Assembly (NCBI GenBank): GCA_963709355.1
Contig: CAVPVY010000005.1
Span: 1,426,001 to 1,490,000, forward strand
Source: PLOWO2-12-38-17 sp963709355
GTDB taxonomy: Bacteria; Planctomycetota; Brocadiia; Brocadiales; Brocadiaceae
DNA: 64,000 bases
Reading direction: 5' to 3'
Shown here: positions 9,102-17,183 of the stretch, piece after piece
How positions within the stretch are numbered: the stretch's first letter is position 1
How the letters are laid out: the number at the start of each line of letters is the position of its first letter
Translations under genes and position numbers: made by a program
The notes under the pieces: generated by a model
What the model was told of the DNA's origin: nothing
Databases searched by the model: none
What the model saw: the letters and a program-made list of their open reading frames with translations, nothing else

Positions 9102-9212
9102 AAATTTTTATCCTAAAAAATTTAAACTAATGACACTTTTTGAAAATAATTACGCTATTAACAACCAGACTTATAAACACGAGAAATAAGATTGGACATC
9201 CAGAAATGTATA

Positions 9213-11426
9213 TCACAGGATTTTATCTTTTATTTTCTTTAGAATCAGCACGCTTGTTCTTCCCGGGTGTCTAAATATTTTTTTTGCCATTGCAACGTAG
9301 TTTGAAAAGAGGATAGATCTATCGTTTTTAAGACACGCAATATCAGTCACGGTGAGCAGAGCGATGTCCTTTGCATCACGATTGAATAAATCTGGAAATC
9401 TTTCGAGTATCTCTCTTCGCATCTTTCCAAAGACACGTGCACTATTCATATTCAGCACGGGGTCTTCCATAACCTGGCGATCTCCCAGTATATCAGGTAT
9501 TGTAACGGCAACCCATCCTGCAACCATCACAGCGTTGAAAATATCCCAATTCTCGTATCCATGACTCATCACTGGGCGAAAGTTGCCAACATTACATAGA
9601 GCCTCCGTCCGTACCACGCTAAAGGGAGCAGCGTCGTTCGATAGCCACTGGTACGGAAAGCTGGGACAGGGTCTGGTCCAAATTCTAGCCTTTGCCTTAA
9701 AATGACTAACCCAGCAGGAAACAAGACCAACTTCTGGACATTGCCGAAGGACCGATTCACATGCAGCAACGAAATCCGGTTGCAATCGATCCCTCGTATC
9801 GAGAAAAGCAAAACCAATGGGATTTAACCCAGAATCGAGAATTTCTTCAATGCCAAGATTCTTAGCTGGCACGAGATCACCGTTTTTTTTCTGAATTACC
9901 CGCCATCCCCCCTGCCGTGCCTTACATAGAACTTTCAATGTTTGCTCTTCAGTCGATATATCATCCACAACAACCACAGCCGCAGGTTTCTGGTTCTGCC
10001 GTCCAATATTCTGCAAGCATTCCTCGAGAAATTGTCCCGCATTGAAACAAGTGACTACGATGGCAATTCCTTTTTCACATTTGTTTTGAGAGATTTGGCG
10101 CGCTGATTCATCGGACAGAGGTCTTTTTGCCCACGGCAAATTCACCGGTAAACGTAAAGAACGCATGGATCTTTGATTAACAATCTGACTACGGAAATCC
10201 AGGTGGTTTTGCACAATTTTCTTGTTATCGCATATCTGACGTATATCAGATGATGCATTACTGCCCATTTCGGCAATCTTTGTAGAGGGAGTTTCAAGCG
10301 CCCGCCTGAGGACCTCTGCAAGACCTTCGCTCCCCGTCTTGCTGGCAAGCCAACCCGTTCTGCCATCTTCAATCATTTCCAACATCCCTCCCTCACGCGA
10401 TGCAATTACCGGTATCCCAGAACACATGGCTTCAATGCACGTGTTGGGAAAATTCTCCCAGCGCGATGGGACAACAGCTATTCTTGCTCTTGATAGAAAC
10501 TGTGGAAGTGAAGAACGTTTTTGTTGTCCGCGGAAGAGAAATCTCATCCTTAAATCATCAGGAATCCTGCGCTCTAAAAATTCCTTACCGCTCATTCCAT
10601 AAGTACCAAGGACGTTGGCGCCGACAAACGCAAAATGTGCTGTCGAATATTCACGAGCAACAGTTACTGCGGCATCAATCCATTCTATAACGCCTTTGCG
10701 CCTTTCAAGCCTCCCCACGTAACAAATAGTCCCGTCTTCCCACATATCTTTATCCCTTTCAATCCTAGGATTGTCCCCCAATGGGTACGGAATAACTTGT
10801 ATCATATTTTTCTCTAATCCATAGTGATCTTCCACCTGACGTGCAAGATATCGGCTGGGACAAAGTAACGCATCGGCCGCAGCAATGCTGTAAGCCTCAA
10901 GCCGTTTTGCTGTTTGCACAGATGGTAACCCGATGTTCCAATCATTGTATTGAGCAATAAATTCAGTAGGAGAATGCAAATGAACGAAGCAGGGGGGGCG
11001 ACTTTCCGTTCCAAATCCCAGAGCTCGTCGAAGCTGGAAATAGTACAGGGGTGCCTCATACTCCTGGGCTTCGATTATGTCAATTCCTTCCTGCTCCACG
11101 AGTCTTTCAGCGAGAAGACATGCCTGCCAGGAGAAACATTGCGGCGAGAAACCAGATTCAAAAAGGGCTCTTGTTTCTTGAGATTTGATTGCAGGACTTA
11201 ATTTTTTATTCGGGAAGGATGTCCAATCTTCGAAGGGAACACGATGAACGACCAGTCTTCCGTGACACATCTCTTCAACTTTTTTTTCGGCTCCTTTCCA
11301 AAGCTGACCAATGATATGCACCGTCTCTCCGTTTTCGGCGAGTAGCCTGGAAATATGAAGTACATATGTTCCAATACCACCACTTGATGCAGGTGGATAT
11401 TCACGGCAGATGATCAGGTGTTTCAT
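9213..11426 (-). CDS. GT4-GT2 bifunctional glycosyltransferase, 737 aa
   Basis: Residues 1-~410 are a GT-B family 4 glycosyltransferase: LIICREYPPASSGGIGTYV at the N-terminus, ICYVGRLERRKGVIEWIDA and then PSRWENFPNTCIEAMCSGIP with the paired glutamates of the donor site. A linker of ~40 residues leads to a GT-A family 2 domain from ~452: AIVVTCFNAGQFLEECL, VVVVDDISTEEQT and AFLDTRDRLQPDF in the metal-binding position. The two active sites on one chain suggest two successive sugar additions. The specificity cannot be read from sequence. It is encoded between the Wzt-type ATPase and another GT4 gene on the same strand, so it belongs to the glycan locus. Full length and undamaged. Confidence 0.88.
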   Translation of the reverse strand: MKHLIICREYPPASSGGIGTYVLHISRLLAENGETVHIIGQLWKGAEKKVEEMCHGRLVVHRVPFEDWTSFPNKKLSPAIKSQETRALFESGFSPQCFSWQACLLAERLVEQEGIDIIEAQEYEAPLYYFQLRRALGFGTESRPPCFVHLHSPTEFIAQYNDWNIGLPSVQTAKRLEAYSIAAADALLCPSRYLARQVEDHYGLEKNMIQVIPYPLGDNPRIERDKDMWEDGTICYVGRLERRKGVIEWIDAAVTVAREYSTAHFAFVGANVLGTYGMSGKEFLERRIPDDLRMRFLFRGQQKRSSLPQFLSRARIAVVPSRWENFPNTCIEAMCSGIPVIASREGGMLEMIEDGRTGWLASKTGSEGLAEVLRRALETPSTKIAEMGSNASSDIRQICDNKKIVQNHLDFRSQIVNQRSMRSLRLPVNLPWAKRPLSDESARQISQNKCEKGIAIVVTCFNAGQFLEECLQNIGRQNQKPAAVVVVDDISTEEQTLKVLCKARQGGWRVIQKKNGDLVPAKNLGIEEILDSGLNPIGFAFLDTRDRLQPDFVAACESVLRQCPEVGLVSCWVSHFKAKARIWTRPCPSFPYQWLSNDAAPFSVVRTEALCNVGNFRPVMSHGYENWDIFNAVMVAGWVAVTIPDILGDRQVMEDPVLNMNSARVFGKMRREILERFPDLFNRDAKDIALLTVTDIACLKNDRSILFSNYVAMAKKIFRHPGRTSVLILKKIKDKIL

Positions 11427-11664
11427 AAGAAATTAACATCCTTAATCAGAACAGAACGAGTTAAATCAGTGTTAAAAGAACTTCACCTGTCTATTTTTCA
11501 ATTGCATGGCAATTTCGACAGTAGCAAATATGGAAACTGCAATTATCAGAAAGATATTCTATTAAACCTTCATAAACTTATACAATAACTATATGATGCT
11601 GATCATTATTGTTCATCGTATTGTCATTACTTATGCTCACATCTTCTTTTTTAATTATTCAACC

Positions 11665-12912
11665 TCATTTTAAAGCGGACCATACAGGAAGCAGCGAAAT
11701 TACACCAGAAAACCCGGAATATCCTTCAATTTTGCTCAACACATGCATGGGGTGCATCTGCCAGTGATAATCATATACATAGCTCCCGTCAGTAGGGTAA
11801 ATGCCTACGTTAATATAATAGAGACATGGCAGCAAAGGCAACTCAGGAAAGTGACAGCTTAGCTTGCCAGGTTTGTTTAAGGACCCAATGGCTGTGACGA
11901 CCGATGGTATACAGGATTCAAAACATTTAATATTTGCCGCAGTATATATGCCCAGTGTAAGAGAAATGTCGGACAACGGCTTATTAAGGTCATATTCAAG
12001 CTCAATCGTCAAACTATCACCGCTGTACAAAACATCAGTAGTCTTCCCTTGTTTATCATATAGACGGACAGCACTGATCGATGCTTCCTGTGTTCCTATA
12101 CGGCTGCCATGTTCAACCACCTGGCTGGGTTGTGCTACCCCTCCTGATAGCTGTGCCGCTTTCTTCTCCGTGCGTTGGCGCATCAGATCATTGTAAAATT
12201 GAATAGCGCTTTCAGGATCTCCTATCATTGCTACCCGCCCTTCTTCCAAAACCAGCACTTCATCGCACAAATTACGTATTTGCTCAGAATCATGTGACGT
12301 CAGGATTGAAGTTTTGTCTGACGCTCGAAAGGCTGCCAATCGTTCATAACATTTTTTTTCAAAACGGGCATCGCCAACCGCCAGCACTTCATCAATAACC
12401 AGGACATCAGGATTAAAATTGATTGCCGCTGCAAAGGCAAGCCGCAAATACATACCATTAGAGTAAATTCGGACTGGCTGGTCTATGAATTCTTCCAGCT
12501 CGGCAAAGGCAATAATCTCCTCCTGCTTTGCAAGCGCCTGGAGCTTTGTAAGACCGCTCAGGATTCCACCGGTAATGAGATTCTCACGCCCGGTCATGTC
12601 AGGATGAAACCCGCTCCCCAGCTCAAGCAAGCCACTCACTTGACCTACACGGCAAATACGCCCGGTGGTAGGCCTTCCCAAGCCGCACAGCAAACGCAGC
12701 AATGTGCTTTTACCCGCGCCATTATGACCGATGATACCCAGCGCCTGACCCTGCTCCACTGAAAAGGTGACATCATGTAATGCCCAAAAGTCATCGTCTT
12801 TGTAGTGACTGCCCTTAAAACGCCGGATTATTGATTCTTTGAAGGTAACAGGACGATTGTGTTGAAGCCGGTATCGTTTTGAGACAGACTCTACTGTTAA
12901 AACAGCAGGCAT
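11665..12912 (-). CDS. wzt: ABC transporter ATP-binding protein of polysaccharide exporter (Wzt type), 415 aa
   Basis: Cytoplasmic ATPase that powers export of a finished, lipid-linked glycan. The Walker A loop GHNGAGKST is at residues 62-70, Walker B VLVIDE at ~170, and the signature YSNGMYLRLAFA replaces the usual LSGGQ, as is normal for the TagH/Wzt subfamily. After ~residue 250 an extra ~165-residue C-terminal domain follows, beta-rich. In Wzt proteins such a domain recognises the capped end of the O-antigen before export. That domain implies a chain-terminating modification made by enzymes of this locus. Its gene follows the permease gene by 150 bp on the same strand. The symbol is by family, not by proven orthology. 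Confidence 0.88.
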   Translation of the reverse strand: MPAVLTVESVSKRYRLQHNRPVTFKESIIRRFKGSHYKDDDFWALHDVTFSVEQGQALGIIGHNGAGKSTLLRLLCGLGRPTTGRICRVGQVSGLLELGSGFHPDMTGRENLITGGILSGLTKLQALAKQEEIIAFAELEEFIDQPVRIYSNGMYLRLAFAAAINFNPDVLVIDEVLAVGDARFEKKCYERLAAFRASDKTSILTSHDSEQIRNLCDEVLVLEEGRVAMIGDPESAIQFYNDLMRQRTEKKAAQLSGGVAQPSQVVEHGSRIGTQEASISAVRLYDKQGKTTDVLYSGDSLTIELEYDLNKPLSDISLTLGIYTAANIKCFESCIPSVVTAIGSLNKPGKLSCHFPELPLLPCLYYINVGIYPTDGSYVYDYHWQMHPMHVLSKIEGYSGFSGVISLLPVWSALK

Positions 12913-13062
12913 ACAATACTCCTAAATCTAGTCTTGAGGTATATTACGTCAAGTCCATTTCTGATACGGAACAAAAATGTCTTAAAGATGTCCATTATGG
13001 AGTAAAATCTCTCATATATATGGCCTTCTATTTTTTAGATTTTTTCTCACATCGGGAGTAAA

Positions 13063-13878
13063 CTAGATTGTATCAATAACATCGTGAAGACTGCGGCTGT
13101 ATAGAAGGTAACCTAAGAAGCACACGACTACACTTGTTGCGCCGACAAAAAGAAGCGAAAACAAATTCGGAGCTACACCATAAAAGAATATTGCCCTATA
13201 ACTCTGAATCAAGACTGCAATTGGGTTCAATGTATACAAGATTAGAAATTTTTCACCGACCGCCTGGGGACGATAAAAAACCGGTGTCAGATAAAACAAA
13301 AACATAAGCAACATACTAATAATATGCTGCACATCACGATAAAAGACGTTCATGGTAGCGATAATCAGGCACAGACCAACCATCAATATAACCTGAGTCA
13401 GGATCAGCAAGGGAAGAATCAGAAGTGCCAGTGTTATTGTTTTACCGTAGAAGGCTAACATAACAAATAGTATCGGCAGAACTACTAAAAAGTTGAGCAT
13501 TTTTGACATAATGTTGACAATTATAAGGGTAGCAGGCGCAAAATTAGGCCTCCGAATCAAACCACGGTTAGTAATAAAAAGAGTACCAGCTGAACTGAGA
13601 CAGGAGCTAAACCACGTCCACGGTACCAAAGCGCTGAAAACGAAGGCTGGGTAGGCATCTATGTCTAGCGGAATAACCCTCTGGAAGAGAAAAACCAATA
13701 CCAGCAACTGAGCCAGAGGAAGCATGAGTGACCATAGAACACCCAAAAACGAGCCCTTATAGCGCACAATAAAATCACAGCGCACAAGGTGGCATATCAG
13801 GTCATAATAGTAGTTCAACGTGTTTATTTGATTAGCGTCCTTGTTGGGAGTTGAAATTTTTTCCTGTGACGTTGGCAA
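13063..13878 (-). CDS. wzm: ABC-2 type polysaccharide export permease (Wzm type), 271 aa
   Basis: Six hydrophobic segments in the ABC-2 layout, with an amphipathic N-terminal stretch (LVRCDFIVRYKGSFLGVLWS) that matches the interface helix of Wzm/TagG permeases. A conserved-looking loop before TM5 has NVFYRDVQHI, and 'YLTPVFYRP' marks the TM5 region. The protein forms the membrane channel through which the glycan passes, pairing with the Wzt ATPase downstream. Length matches the family (~260-270 aa). Start ATG at 13876-13878 is 3 bp after the stop of a small ORF, suggesting coupling. It is the first large gene of the minus-strand locus. Confidence 0.9.
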   Translation of the reverse strand: MPTSQEKISTPNKDANQINTLNYYYDLICHLVRCDFIVRYKGSFLGVLWSLMLPLAQLLVLVFLFQRVIPLDIDAYPAFVFSALVPWTWFSSCLSSAGTLFITNRGLIRRPNFAPATLIIVNIMSKMLNFLVVLPILFVMLAFYGKTITLALLILPLLILTQVILMVGLCLIIATMNVFYRDVQHIISMLLMFLFYLTPVFYRPQAVGEKFLILYTLNPIAVLIQSYRAIFFYGVAPNLFSLLFVGATSVVVCFLGYLLYSRSLHDVIDTI

Positions 13879-13881
13879 TGT

Positions 13882-14067
13882 CTAAATTGTAAAGAGTGTA
13901 TCCTTACACCTTTCATAAAACCCAAAAATCTGATAACAAAGCACCGTAGATAGGCTGAAGCCATCTCTGCCACCTTTATTTAACACCTCTTCAACTTTAG
14001 TAATGATTTTACTCTTTTGCGTCAATATAATACTATATTTATCTTGTAATTCAAAATCAAAAACCAT
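13882..14067 (-). CDS. Small protein resembling the DUF4177 pattern, 61 aa
   Basis: The product reads as a short alpha/beta domain: an initial strand (DKYSIILT), a helix (ITKVEEVLNKGG), then DGFSLSTVLCYQ. The order 'Y-strand, helix with LN..G.dGf.l..v' resembles the DUF4177 pattern, but the match is by eye and weak. It stops 3 bp before the Wzm start, so it would be the first cistron of the glycan operon. The upstream flank is AT-rich. It could equally be the end of a decayed gene. Confidence 0.35.
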   Translation of the reverse strand: MVFDFELQDKYSIILTQKSKIITKVEEVLNKGGRDGFSLSTVLCYQIFGFYERCKDTLFTI

Positions 14068-14623
14068 TACCTAAATTTTCTTGAAAAATGCCAATATTGA
14101 AAGTTCAAAATATAAATTATACTGCCCTGCGCAACTTTCTAACGCCACTAATACATCAAATCCACAAAGAAAAATCTTGGTGTCTTAGTAACTTTGTGTC
14201 AAGTTTGAATTTTCTTAACTCTTTACTTATAGTTCCATAGTACAGTAATATAAAATCGTTTTGCCGGTAGGCTGGAAGGCAGCGCCTCCAACCCACAAAA
14301 GTAGTTTTTGTCTAGTCACTCCGTTGACGAACTGTTGACAAAGCAGTGTAAATCAGCGTTTATCTGTGTTCGGCTGCATTCTTTAGGTAAAAAAATTTTT
14401 GTCAATAGACTAATTTATTAAACTTTTTACCGATATTATACTAGTTGCCATAAAAGTGTTTAAATGGTTAGTTTTTTGTATAAATTAAAGAGGGTGTGCT
14501 ATACTTAAGTGTTTGTAATACAAGCGCTTATAAATTTATACTAAAAACAAGATTGACTATGGAAGGGAATTGACAATCTACCCTTCATTAACCAATCGCA
14601 GAAAAAGAATTTATACAAAATTA
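14068..14623. other. Divergent intergenic region with vestigial repeat-like sequence
   Basis: This region separates the minus-strand glycan locus from the plus-strand prepilin operon, so it should hold the glycan promoter on the minus strand, which I could not pinpoint. Around 14157-14215 and 14340-14385 are phrases (for example 'gtgtaaatcagcgttta') of a kind I have seen scattered as decayed remnants between bacterial genes. A GC-richer imperfect hairpin lies near 14266-14300. No open frame here looks coding. Confidence 0.4.
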
Positions 14624-14652
14624 TTGACAGCGCCAGGAAAGCGTGATATTAT
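14624..14652 (+). promoter_or_regulatory. Sigma-70 type promoter of the prepilin operon
   Basis: TTGACA at 14624-14629 and TATTAT at 14647-14652 are separated by exactly 17 bp. The -35 box is a perfect consensus. Transcription would start near 14659, about 100 nt before the c-di-GMP riboswitch. Confidence 0.75.
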
Positions 14653-14757
14653 GTATACAAGTTGAGAAGTAGTTTGATTATTAAATCTCAACTAAAAGCT
14701 TACAAGTCTGTTTTATTTTTGAGAAAAGTAGGTTATTAGCTAAAGAAACAAAGAAAT

Positions 14758-14848
14758 AGCAAGTTTGAAAAGGGCAAACTAACCGTGAGGTTAGGACGCA
14801 AAGCTATGGGTCTTCTATGAAGAAGAAGATTGCCAGGTTGCCGTGATA
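14758..14848 (+). ncRNA. Cyclic di-GMP-I (GEMM-I) riboswitch aptamer
   Basis: The conserved core elements are all present and in order: AGGGCAAAC at 14771-14779, a hairpin CTAACC-GTGA-GGTTAG with a GNRA tetraloop, GGACGCAAAGC at 14794-14804, a second hairpin around TCTTCT/AGAAGA, and TTGCCAGGTTGCCG at 14830-14843. This matches the GEMM-I class, whose ligand is cyclic di-GMP. It lies between a strong promoter and an exported-protein gene followed by four prepilin genes. Class members commonly control pili, adhesion and motility genes. Exact outer ends of P1 are approximate. Confidence 0.93.
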
Positions 14849-14883
14849 CATATGTTCGGGTATCCGTAGACTTCAGGTACATA

Positions 14884-14944
14884 TCTCCTATTCTTCATTG
14901 AAGGCTGCCAAGCTGCAAGTTTTGTTTGGTCTTTTAATAGGAGA
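14884..14944 (+). promoter_or_regulatory. Expression platform: anti-SD and SD of the first prepilin-operon gene
   Basis: TCTCCTATT at 14884-14892 is a perfect nine-base complement of AATAGGAGA at 14936-14944. The second element contains the ribosome-binding site AGGAG of the ATG at 14951. Pairing would bury the SD in a hairpin. Since it lies between the riboswitch and the start codon, c-di-GMP probably acts on translation initiation. Whether ligand turns expression on or off cannot be told from the sequence. Confidence 0.6.
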
Positions 14945-14950
14945 AGTGCC

Positions 14951-15661
14951 ATGAAGGCGATAGCTAGGCTTTTAGGTTTAACATGCGTTAGTTCGGTTTT
15001 ACTCACCACGCTAGTTTTCTCCCAACCTTGTTTTTTTAACGTAGCAAATCTACCTGCGGAAGAAAGCTGGAATAAGTTTGTTGTTATACAGCTTGGAAAC
15101 GCTTCTACCGCAGTTCATGCCAGACACGCCGGGCAAATTGGGTACAACTCAACCAGCAGAAGGTTGGGTTATGTCCCTGAATATAGAAACAATCCTGACT
15201 TCATTGGTCTCAAATTCCTTTTAATAGACCCGCAGTATTACAGAACTCCAGTTTTAACAAGCCACTCACGAAATATAGATACCAGACCAACTTCTCGCCT
15301 GAGCTCAACTCAGGCATATTCACAATCATACATGGACTTTTACAATCAAAATGTGGTGTTGAAGAGTATAGGTCCTCTTTCAAATAATTTATCAACAGGC
15401 TGGTGGACTAGTGATGGCGCTGGTTTTGGCGTAAGATGGGATTTTCAACAGCAAACTGTTATTGATATGATTTTTGAAGCAAAAATTGACGTATATATAA
15501 GTTTCGAAGAAGCAAGTTTGCCATTTACATTTTCTGTGTATATGCATGATATAACACGCCTTGATTGTGGTTTTCGCCACTGGAATAGTAGTTCAAACCA
15601 ACGTGAATATTACAAAAGACATGGTTGGTATTACCCAGCCAACCTTATAATGAATATTTAA
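14951..15661 (+). CDS. Exported protein of unknown function, riboswitch-controlled, 236 aa
   Basis: The N-terminus (MKAIARLLGLTCVSSVLLTT) is a signal peptide: two basic residues, a hydrophobic run and likely cleavage after a small residue near 25. The mature part is rich in S, N, Y and aromatic residues with beta-strand character (VYISFEEASLPFTFSVYMHD), typical of a secreted or surface beta-domain. I recognise no family. It is the first gene after a c-di-GMP-I riboswitch and is followed 7 bp later by a GspH-type prepilin gene, so it is probably an accessory protein of the pilus or secretion system encoded there. SD AGGAG lies 7 bases before ATG. Confidence 0.8.
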   Translation: MKAIARLLGLTCVSSVLLTTLVFSQPCFFNVANLPAEESWNKFVVIQLGNASTAVHARHAGQIGYNSTSRRLGYVPEYRNNPDFIGLKFLLIDPQYYRTPVLTSHSRNIDTRPTSRLSSTQAYSQSYMDFYNQNVVLKSIGPLSNNLSTGWWTSDGAGFGVRWDFQQQTVIDMIFEAKIDVYISFEEASLPFTFSVYMHDITRLDCGFRHWNSSSNQREYYKRHGWYYPANLIMNI

Positions 15662-15668
15662 TAAAATT

Positions 15669-16154
15669 ATGTATTTTATTATGAAAACAGACCTAGTATT
15701 AAAGATTGGTCACCAAAAGGGCTTCTCCTTCATTGAAATCATAGTAGCCATAGCCATAATTGCTACTTTGACAGGAATTGCTATTCCTGTCTATATCAGC
15801 ATGAAACCATCGATTCGGTTGAGTGGGGCAACCAGTCAGATAATGGGGGATCTCATGTGGGCAAGAATGCAGGCAATTAGCCAGAATAATGAATTTAAGA
15901 TGTTTTTTCTGGTAGACAATCATCGCTATACGATTTTGGACGACGATAATAATGATGGTAATATAGACGGAAGTGAGTTAACAGTGACGAAAGATATTCA
16001 CGATTCATATTGTGATGTAACTTTTAATTCAACTAACGATCCAATCTTCTATCCCAGAGGAAATGCTTCACCTACTGCTACCGTAACCCTTACAAATTCA
16101 ATCGGAACAAAAACGGTAACAATTGCTATGACTGGCCGAGTCAAAATAGAATAA
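15669..16154 (+). CDS. GspH/FimT-type minor prepilin, 161 aa
   Basis: A type IV prepilin signal is present: short leader ending in K-G, then FSFIEIIVAIAIIATLTG, with the Glu at +5 of the mature protein that is needed for pilus assembly. The leader peptidase (PilD family) would cut after that glycine. The C-terminal globular domain includes MGDLMWARMQAISQNNEF, the pattern of the GspH/FimT family, in which minor pilins prime assembly of the fibre. Two starts are possible (15669 and M5 at 15681); neither has a strong SD, and the later one gives a more usual leader. It lies in an operon with three other prepilins under the riboswitch. Confidence 0.88.
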   Translation: MYFIMKTDLVLKIGHQKGFSFIEIIVAIAIIATLTGIAIPVYISMKPSIRLSGATSQIMGDLMWARMQAISQNNEFKMFFLVDNHRYTILDDDNNDGNIDGSELTVTKDIHDSYCDVTFNSTNDPIFYPRGNASPTATVTLTNSIGTKTVTIAMTGRVKIE

Positions 16155-16179
16155 TGTGCTTCCATAACATTAAATAATC

Positions 16180-16554
16180 ATGAAAAACACTTTGAAATTA
16201 CACAATGCTAAAGGTTTCCTTATGATTGAAGTCATACTCGCTATTGCTATCCTCGCCATAGGTTTATTTGCTGTAATGAGTTTGGCAACAATCGTGATAA
16301 AGGGTAATGCACATAGCAAAATGGTTACTACAGCAACAACCTTTGCACAGGACAAGATGGAGTATTTTAAAGGGATAAGTTATGATAACATCACTGGAAC
16401 CTGTACCGTCTATAATGATTATTATTTAGAGGCACTGGTACAAAACAATATACCAGATACAAATACGAAGACCGTTACGGTAGGTGTATACTGGAATCCT
16501 GGCACTGCAACCTCAAGCTATAAAGTAACATTACAAACTATCTTTGCAAAATAG
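16180..16554 (+). CDS. PilV-type minor prepilin, 124 aa
   Basis: Leader ending HNAKG followed by FLMIEVILAIAILAIGLFAV, a prepilin N-methylation and hydrophobic segment with Glu at +5. The pattern 'FAQDKMEYFKGI' after ~55 residues is typical of PilV proteins, which act as minor pilins that help initiate the fibre and set adhesion. At 124 residues it is short for the family. The start is 25 bp after the stop of the GspH-type gene, and the next prepilin gene begins 9 bp after this one, so the set is cotranscribed. Confidence 0.87.
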   Translation: MKNTLKLHNAKGFLMIEVILAIAILAIGLFAVMSLATIVIKGNAHSKMVTTATTFAQDKMEYFKGISYDNITGTCTVYNDYYLEALVQNNIPDTNTKTVTVGVYWNPGTATSSYKVTLQTIFAK

Positions 16555-16563
16555 GATACAGAA

Positions 16564-17154
16564 ATGTCATATGCACTGAAAAACAATGCGCAGGGGTTTA
16601 CGCTTATAGAAGTAGTGATTGGTCTTGCAATCAGCCTGATTCTTCTGGGTGTGGCAGCCAGCATGTTTAATGTACAACGCAAATCGTATATCATGCAGGA
16701 GCAGGTTACTGAAATGCAACAGAATGTTAGGGCCGCCATGGATATGATGGTTAGAGAAATCAGGATGGCTGGGTATGACCCAACTGAGTCAGGTTCTGTC
16801 GGAATTGGCACTAACACGACAGCTTTACTTCAAATCCTAGCGGATCTCGATGGCAATGGAACAAGTACTGACACAAACGAAGACATAACATATCGCTATT
16901 ATAACGCTAATGATGCGACATATCCTCGCGAAATTAGGAGGAATACAGGGGGAGTATTTCAACCGATTGCTGAGAATATTGATGGATGCAATTTCCTTTA
17001 CTATGATGGCAATGGCATTGCTACTACAACAGCATCCAGTATTCGTCAGATACAAATTACCATAATCGGAAGGACCGCCAATCCTGATCCTAGTTTTGGA
17101 TATATTTACGGCACACTAACTTCTCGTGTAACGCCAATAAATCTTGGTTATTGA
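16564..17154 (+). CDS. PilW-type minor prepilin, 196 aa
   Basis: Prepilin cleavage context NNAQG then FTLIEVVIGLAISLILLGVA with Glu at +5. The following helix (QVTEMQQNVRAAMDMMVREI, then RMAGYDPTESG) is the hallmark of PilW proteins. The C-terminal part is beta-rich. It is a membrane-anchored pseudopilin that becomes part of the tip complex of a type IV pilus or related secretion fibre. It overlaps the longest reading frame of the next gene by 4 bp. Length is usual for the compact form of the family. Confidence 0.88.
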   Translation: MSYALKNNAQGFTLIEVVIGLAISLILLGVAASMFNVQRKSYIMQEQVTEMQQNVRAAMDMMVREIRMAGYDPTESGSVGIGTNTTALLQILADLDGNGTSTDTNEDITYRYYNANDATYPREIRRNTGGVFQPIAENIDGCNFLYYDGNGIATTTASSIRQIQITIIGRTANPDPSFGYIYGTLTSRVTPINLGY

Positions 17155-17183
17155 GCAATTCATTAATATTCGGGGGATTTAGA

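Noticed and set aside
14157..14385. Possible gene remnant or repeat family in the glycan/prepilin divergence
   Set aside because: Phrases resemble decayed intergenic sequences seen elsewhere, but no frame, inverted repeat or second copy in this window supports a defined feature.
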